A DNA stretch of 64,000 nucleotides, taken from Cristatella mucedo. Taxonomy: Eukaryota > Bryozoa > Phylactolaemata > Cristatellidae. Every line of letters starts with the position of its first letter. Within the stretch, counting starts at the first letter, position 1. Location: NCBI GenBank assembly GCA_009760855.2, contig WPIO01000001.1:20738501-20802500 (forward strand). The letters are read 5' to 3'. Positions 51,701 to 57,700 of the stretch are shown here, one piece after another. A program made the position numbers and the translations under genes. The notes beneath the pieces are model-generated. The model did no database searches and had not been told where the DNA came from. It saw only the letters and a list, made by a program, of their open reading frames with translations.

Positions 51701-54700
51701 ACAGGCTGGCGGACTAGAAGAAAATAAGGAACCAGTGAGATAGTTGGGGTCACATGACCCGTGCATCAACTAACCGGCTCCAGCTGGAAGCTAGCTGGAA
51801 AGCTGAAGCACGTGGGTACAAAGCATGAGAGCTTACTCAGGGTGTGGAACATTCTGAGAACTTGACCTTCAGCTGGGGCAGCTCGGGTTATTTAAACTCA
51901 GGCGCCGACATCTGTTCACCAGATCTCGCTGTCAAGTTTCGGTCAGGATTTAGAGTTGACCATTCCACAGAAGCTGCTCTGCTCCATTTTGACAATGACC
52001 TTGGGAACACTGCTGATCCGGGAAAGGCCTCTCATCTGTTTCTCATAGACCTCTTTGCAAAATGTGCAGCAGTTGATCACCAGATCCGCTTAGAGCGTCC
52101 CTCGACACAACTACAGTATACTGTCGAAGTGCTTAGCTGGTTTGGTCCTGCCTCCTTGAGAGATGCAATTGAGGAGCTCCAAAATGGCTTTCCTTTGGGT
52201 TTGATCTCAGTCCCAATTTCTTTCACTAGCTTAATATCCCTGTGGTGAATTTCATCTTAAAACACAATACTGGCCTTCATTGCTGCGCCCGTAGCAATAA
52301 GCTCAAAGTATGCTTCATTCCTTCTAAACCTTTCTTCACATCAGACTCTCTTAATTCCTTTGCAGTCTTCATTTGCAGAATTCGCACTAAGACCTTCACC
52401 GACATATTTAAGTTTAGTGACGATAAGGCTATCATAATAGTTAAATACAAGCCTGATATCGCCCTTACGGTTTTTAAGCATCATCCACTGAATTGGTTCA
52501 TCTAGCATCACGCCAGTGACGTATTCCCATAGTCTAGGTTTGTTGCTCCCATGTAGCTTGTCATTTGACGAGCACTTTGAGTCCATGGTCAAGACGACCT
52601 AGTTTCAGCTGAGATGCTTGCCGAAATCAGGGCGTCATTAGAAAATAGTTCGACAGCCAAAATAGTTCACGCGTTGGTGTTACCAAGTATTTGTCATTGC
52701 AATTCTCTGCATTCATGGTTCTGGGCCCATGACCGTTATCTACAACAACAGAGACTGGCAACTGCTCCTGTTAGTAAATACATAGCTGTTACCTAACCCA
52801 TCATCTGTCTGAGCTTCACTCATCCCCTGTTAGGCATGGAATAGACTTTTGAATCCTCTCTTTAGCTAGAAGGTTGAGCTACTTTCTCGAACCAGCATTT
52901 CTACCCCACTTTCTAGCTCCAGCAGTATGCTCTCGTACAACCTACGTTTCAGCTTCACCTCACCTCGTCGTTTCTCTCACTAAAAGGAGATATTTCGCAG
53001 ATGGCGCGTCGGTTTGTATGCATCGAAAGTGTTGAAATCACTCCTGGCTTCTGTTACCACCCAAAAGTAAAGATGTATCTGCCCAGCACAGCATTCCACG
53101 AGCTGCGTCGATCTTGTCGATTTTTCTTGTGTGCTTCACGTGTTTAGATTTCCATGATTTAGTGCGTGTTTTTATCCAGATGTCCAGTTATTCCGAAACC
53201 CTGAGTATTTTCTTGCTTGCATTTTACATAGGCACGACACTCACTTAAGTGTTTTTGCTAATCTAGGCACGGTATTTCGCATTTCATTAAACATTGTTAT
53301 TTTTTCTTTTATTTTGCAGTGACTCCTAAAGCAAATGGATAGAAAGTTAGTTCTCTCAGGTTGCTTTCAAATTGATAATTTACTTTTAGTATTCCCGTGT
53401 CCCAAGTTGCAGCTGAATCCTTGTCATTTTGTATAGCCTGGTTAATTACCTTCACTGCCATGCCAATAGTATCCGAAGGGGGCGACAGATTCTGTGGCTA
53501 CTATTTAAATAGTAGAATTTTTTTTTAATTCGTCTGCACGTACTATGGCATTTATCCAGTGCCCCGTGTTGTGACTATCAGCATCTCGTTAATGGCGGGT
53601 CTTTGAGAGATACTACATACTAAAGGTTATTCTTCTTTTCAGGACCTGCTCCGATCTGGGATGAAAACTTGATGGTCAAAAGTCAGTGCCTCGATGAAAC
53701 ATGCTGCATTGATGCGCAATACCAAACTGCGAGCCCCGCTTTAAGATATACAAAGTACACCCTTCAAATTCGGGAAAACACAACCAAACGGAACTATGCA
53801 GCTGAAACTAAAATTGTAAGATTGCATGAGGTTAGAAAGCCGCTACCCGAATAGTTTGGATCTTAATTGAAACTTCATCTCTTTGCTTTTCGTTTAAGGA
53901 GTCCAGTGGAAGGAAGATTTGTCATCTTAGGCCTGCATTATATGAGATTGAGGTGAGCTACAAAAGAGACCATTAGATCTGTCTCTGAAGGTGGTACTTG
54001 TGTAGTGGCATCATGGCTTTAAAGCTTTACTACAGCAACATTGCACACATTGATTGCTCACTTGCACACTCCGTCTGCTCACTTGATCAATTCGGCTTCC
54101 ACTCACTTGCTCATACCGGCTCAGTTCGGCTGCTCACTTTCTTGAGACGCAATATATGTGATGGCTTTCTAGTGACCTGCCTCTTTATTTGAAATTGTAT
54201 CCAAATCAATTACATTTTCTATGACAATTTTTAATTTTTAATAGTGACTTTAAATTAAATTTATTGATATTTCTCAATCAGTGTGAATGTGTCAGATTTG
54301 CGTTTTACGAGGCTATCTCTCATTTATCAGGCATAATTAAACGAAGGAAAACTAAAAAAAAATCCTAGCTGATTAAACAGCCTCTTTTTGTATAGCGACA
54401 GAAGAGCCTTTACGGCTATCACCACCGCTTGCAGTGGCGATAAAGAATCGCCCACCGCAGGAATCGAACCCACGACCTCGGGACCAAGGTCGTGAAAGCA
54501 ACCGCCTTACCTAGTGAGCCATCACAGCTCTTGCGACGTTAGTACTATCTTCATAAATTTTGCTTCCCACGTTTAAAATATTTTGCATCACGGATGAGAG
54601 ATAGAAAATGCTTCGAAGCACCATTCTGTGTTTTTCAGCTCTCTTTAATTTAGCGAGCTCGACTTGGCAATGGAATGATGGAGCCGGAGCACACTAGTCT

Positions 54701-57700
54701 CTCCATGCAGTGTTACAGGCTGTTTTTCACCTTTTTTGGTGACTAACTATCCCATGGATTAAAAACTCATCCGTTTCTTTTGGTCGTACTTAAGCATTTG
54801 CAAAATGATTCCAAATTTAGAATACACAGTGCACACATTGGCTGCACACGTGCTAATTCCTTCGACTCACTTGGTTCCTTTGGCCACTCAGTCGCTCACT
54901 CTTGTTGCTAACTTTCTTGAGATGTAATTTATGTTAAGTTTTTTTTAGTGACCTGCCACTTATTAATATTGATACTAATAGCAAATTTGTATGGCTCCCT
55001 CAGGTAGCTTAATCTCTTTCCAAGCACTTTACATTTGCTGCAGATAAATTCTGATCGAATGATTAGTGGTCGCACGCTCAATGGCAACAAGCATAACATG
55101 GTTAGTGGCAACATGCACTGTCAGCATGCATAAGCGTAATCAGGAAAATGTTGACCTGAAATTTCATCAAAATCAATTAAATATTCTAAGAAGAGATTGT
55201 TATTTATAAAAGTAATTTTCAATGAAATTTATCTAATTTATAAGTGCTTATCAATACAATGTAATGTGTCATGAATATTGTCTGACGAGGCTATCTGTCA
55301 TTCAGCAGACATACAGGGAGAAGTACGTGAACGAAAACTCAAAGATGAATCCTGATTAGTTTTAACGAAATTAGCACTGAGTTCACGAATTATTGATTTC
55401 TTAATGTTTTGACTTTAATTTGAGCCATACTTACTCTGCTAATATTTCAAGCTGGTATCTCACATACAAAAAAAGCAATAGTCAGGTTGGGTGCGTGTTG
55501 TCGTTTCGCAAGCATTGTGCAAGCGAGTTCCACTGTCTAATACCTGAAGAGCTAAAGCGTCTATCTCCAGCGGTCTTTGGGTGGACGAATGGAACAGTTA
55601 TCAGTGGTGTTAATCCAAGATTTCCTCTTCCGCCATGTTCTCAAAACTTATTTGTTGATGATCTATGATCATGATCTTTGTGAGATCTTTGTTTGTTTGT
55701 GCATTGCTCCTAATGGTTCCTACGCACAGGTTTCGGCAAGCGGAGAATGTCCTGCATGGGAAAAGTCTTCAAAGACTTTTATTACCTTAGGTGAGTATTG
55801 TGACGCCTTTTTGGTCTGTTTGATGAGGTTTTCATTTAAGAAACCCTGTAACGCCCAAAGTAGCCGCTTGTTACTTTTAAAGAGCGTTTAGCTGATTAGA
55901 AACTCGAAATTCCACACTTACTTATCAATCAAGTCTAAAATAAAAGTAGGAATCCGTAATAAAAATATAATGAAGATTAAGGTGTAGCTGACTTGACAGC
56001 TTCTGCTATATAGCCAAAGAAGGACGTTAATAGCGATTGCCATCAATTTCAGTGGGAAATTAGGAATAGCCCATTCAAGGGCTTGAATCAGCAACCTGGC
56101 TCGTGTGGTACGAGCACTTTACCCCTAGGCTAAGATCCAGGTGCCTTCCACTAAATTGAGAATCAATCAATGCGAATTTACCTAGGTTCGATTGAGAATC
56201 AAAAGGACAGACAAGGAGCAGTCATTGAAGTGATAAATGGAAGGACACTTTAATGGTCCGATGGAGTAAATTCTCAGCTTCACTCAAAGTGGAGGAAAGC
56301 TTTTAAGTACTAATGGTATGCATACCAGTCAGATTCTCATCGCAAGATTTCTCGTCGAAGGTTTGGCCAATAAAGTTGCCGCAGCTGTGAATACTACACA
56401 TAACATGTGTGCTGGCGACGCTAGCACTGATTTGACAGCACTGTTTTATCATAAGGGCTAATCCAGGACGTTATTTTGTGGGGAAATATTTCGATCTTGA
56501 TTGCTTAGCTAATGATTTTTTTGAAAGAGGCTTAAAAAATATGTTTCGATCGTTTCGAAATATTTTATTTTGCCTACATACAAGTAACTTTTATGTAACT
56601 TATAAATAAAGTTATTATTTGAACTCATAACTTTTTTAGAAATTATTTAGCTTTATGCCCATGACGCACCACCAGGAAGCCTTTTTTGATGCAGTATAAA
56701 GAAATGTGTAACCAATTTGCAGAGAGAGAGAGAGTATGTATGTATGTATGTATGTATCTCCGTCTGTAACTCCACAAAGTCATAAAGACCATGAGGGTGT
56801 TACGCAGGAGAGTTTTGTATAGCGCACTCGCAGCCTAAGTGGCTTTCGGTACGCATTCGGTAGCTAACAGACTTAGTCTCACACAACAAAGAGAAAGTGG
56901 GAAGCATAGAGTCAGGAGTCAGGAGTCATAGAGAGAGTCAGGAGAGCAGTTGAGGTAGTGAGTAGCATAGAAGTAGCAGCTCAGGACCACTGAAAAGGAT
57001 GAGCCATAGTCGGCAGTAGGGGAGTAGTTGTCGTTGTGTAAACATTGCGGAAGCGAGTTCCACAGTCTTGGACCTGCAGAGCTAAAGCTTCTGTCGTCAA
57101 CTGTCTTTAAGCGGAGGAATGGGACAGCTAATTTATTGTCCACACAGGACCTGAGGGCGCGAACAGGCCGAAACTGATGGAGCAGTTCAGCTAGGTATAG
57201 AGGAGCCAAGCCGTGGCGGGCCTTGTGGGTCAGCGAGTGAGATAAAGCACCCTAGACGCACTTCTATCCAGTCTTTTAAGGTTTTTTTTTTATAAAAAAA
57301 TTACCATCTTTGAACCTCTCAAGTTACGATATCATTAACGATTGCTTCCGCAGAATGGACTCAGAAAGTACTCACTGAAGGTTTGAAAATCTAGCAGCTG
57401 TTCTTGACCCTTCTAAAAACGATGCGCATCTTCTAGAAAAACACCAGCTGTCTGCGACGCCACCAAATCTTTTGAGCATTTATCTATGTGCGTACTTCAC
57501 ATTTAATTTTTTCTATTTGCTAAATTCTGTAACTTGACTAAAGCAAAAAATCCCTGTGTCGCCTTTATAGCACTGCCGGGCTCGTGGGTTGTGGGCTACA
57601 GGTCAACAGACACCAATATCCTATCCAGACTGAGGTCCCTTACTAGAGCAACCAGGAAAGATCTGGCTTGACTTAAACCAATTAGGGGGCTTGCTCCTCT

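Larger units (their letters stand above)
54035..55370. repeat. Direct segmental duplication in intron 11
   Basis: About 54,040-54,370 and 54,830-55,370 are diverged copies. Paired landmarks are GCTCACTTTCTTGAGACGCA / GCTAACTTTCTTGAGATGTA, TAGTGACCTGCC in both, ACGAGGCTATCTCTCATT / ACGAGGCTATCTGTCATT, and AATCCTAGCTGATT / AATCCTGATTAG. Copy 2 contains an L2-A tail (54,968-55,150) that copy 1 lacks. Copy 1 is followed by an S1 SINE. Confidence 0.75.

Noticed and set aside
54370-54535. Functional tRNA gene
   Set aside because: A and B boxes are present, but the sequence is one of many dispersed copies with a common non-tRNA body and tail. The acceptor and anticodon stems do not look intact.
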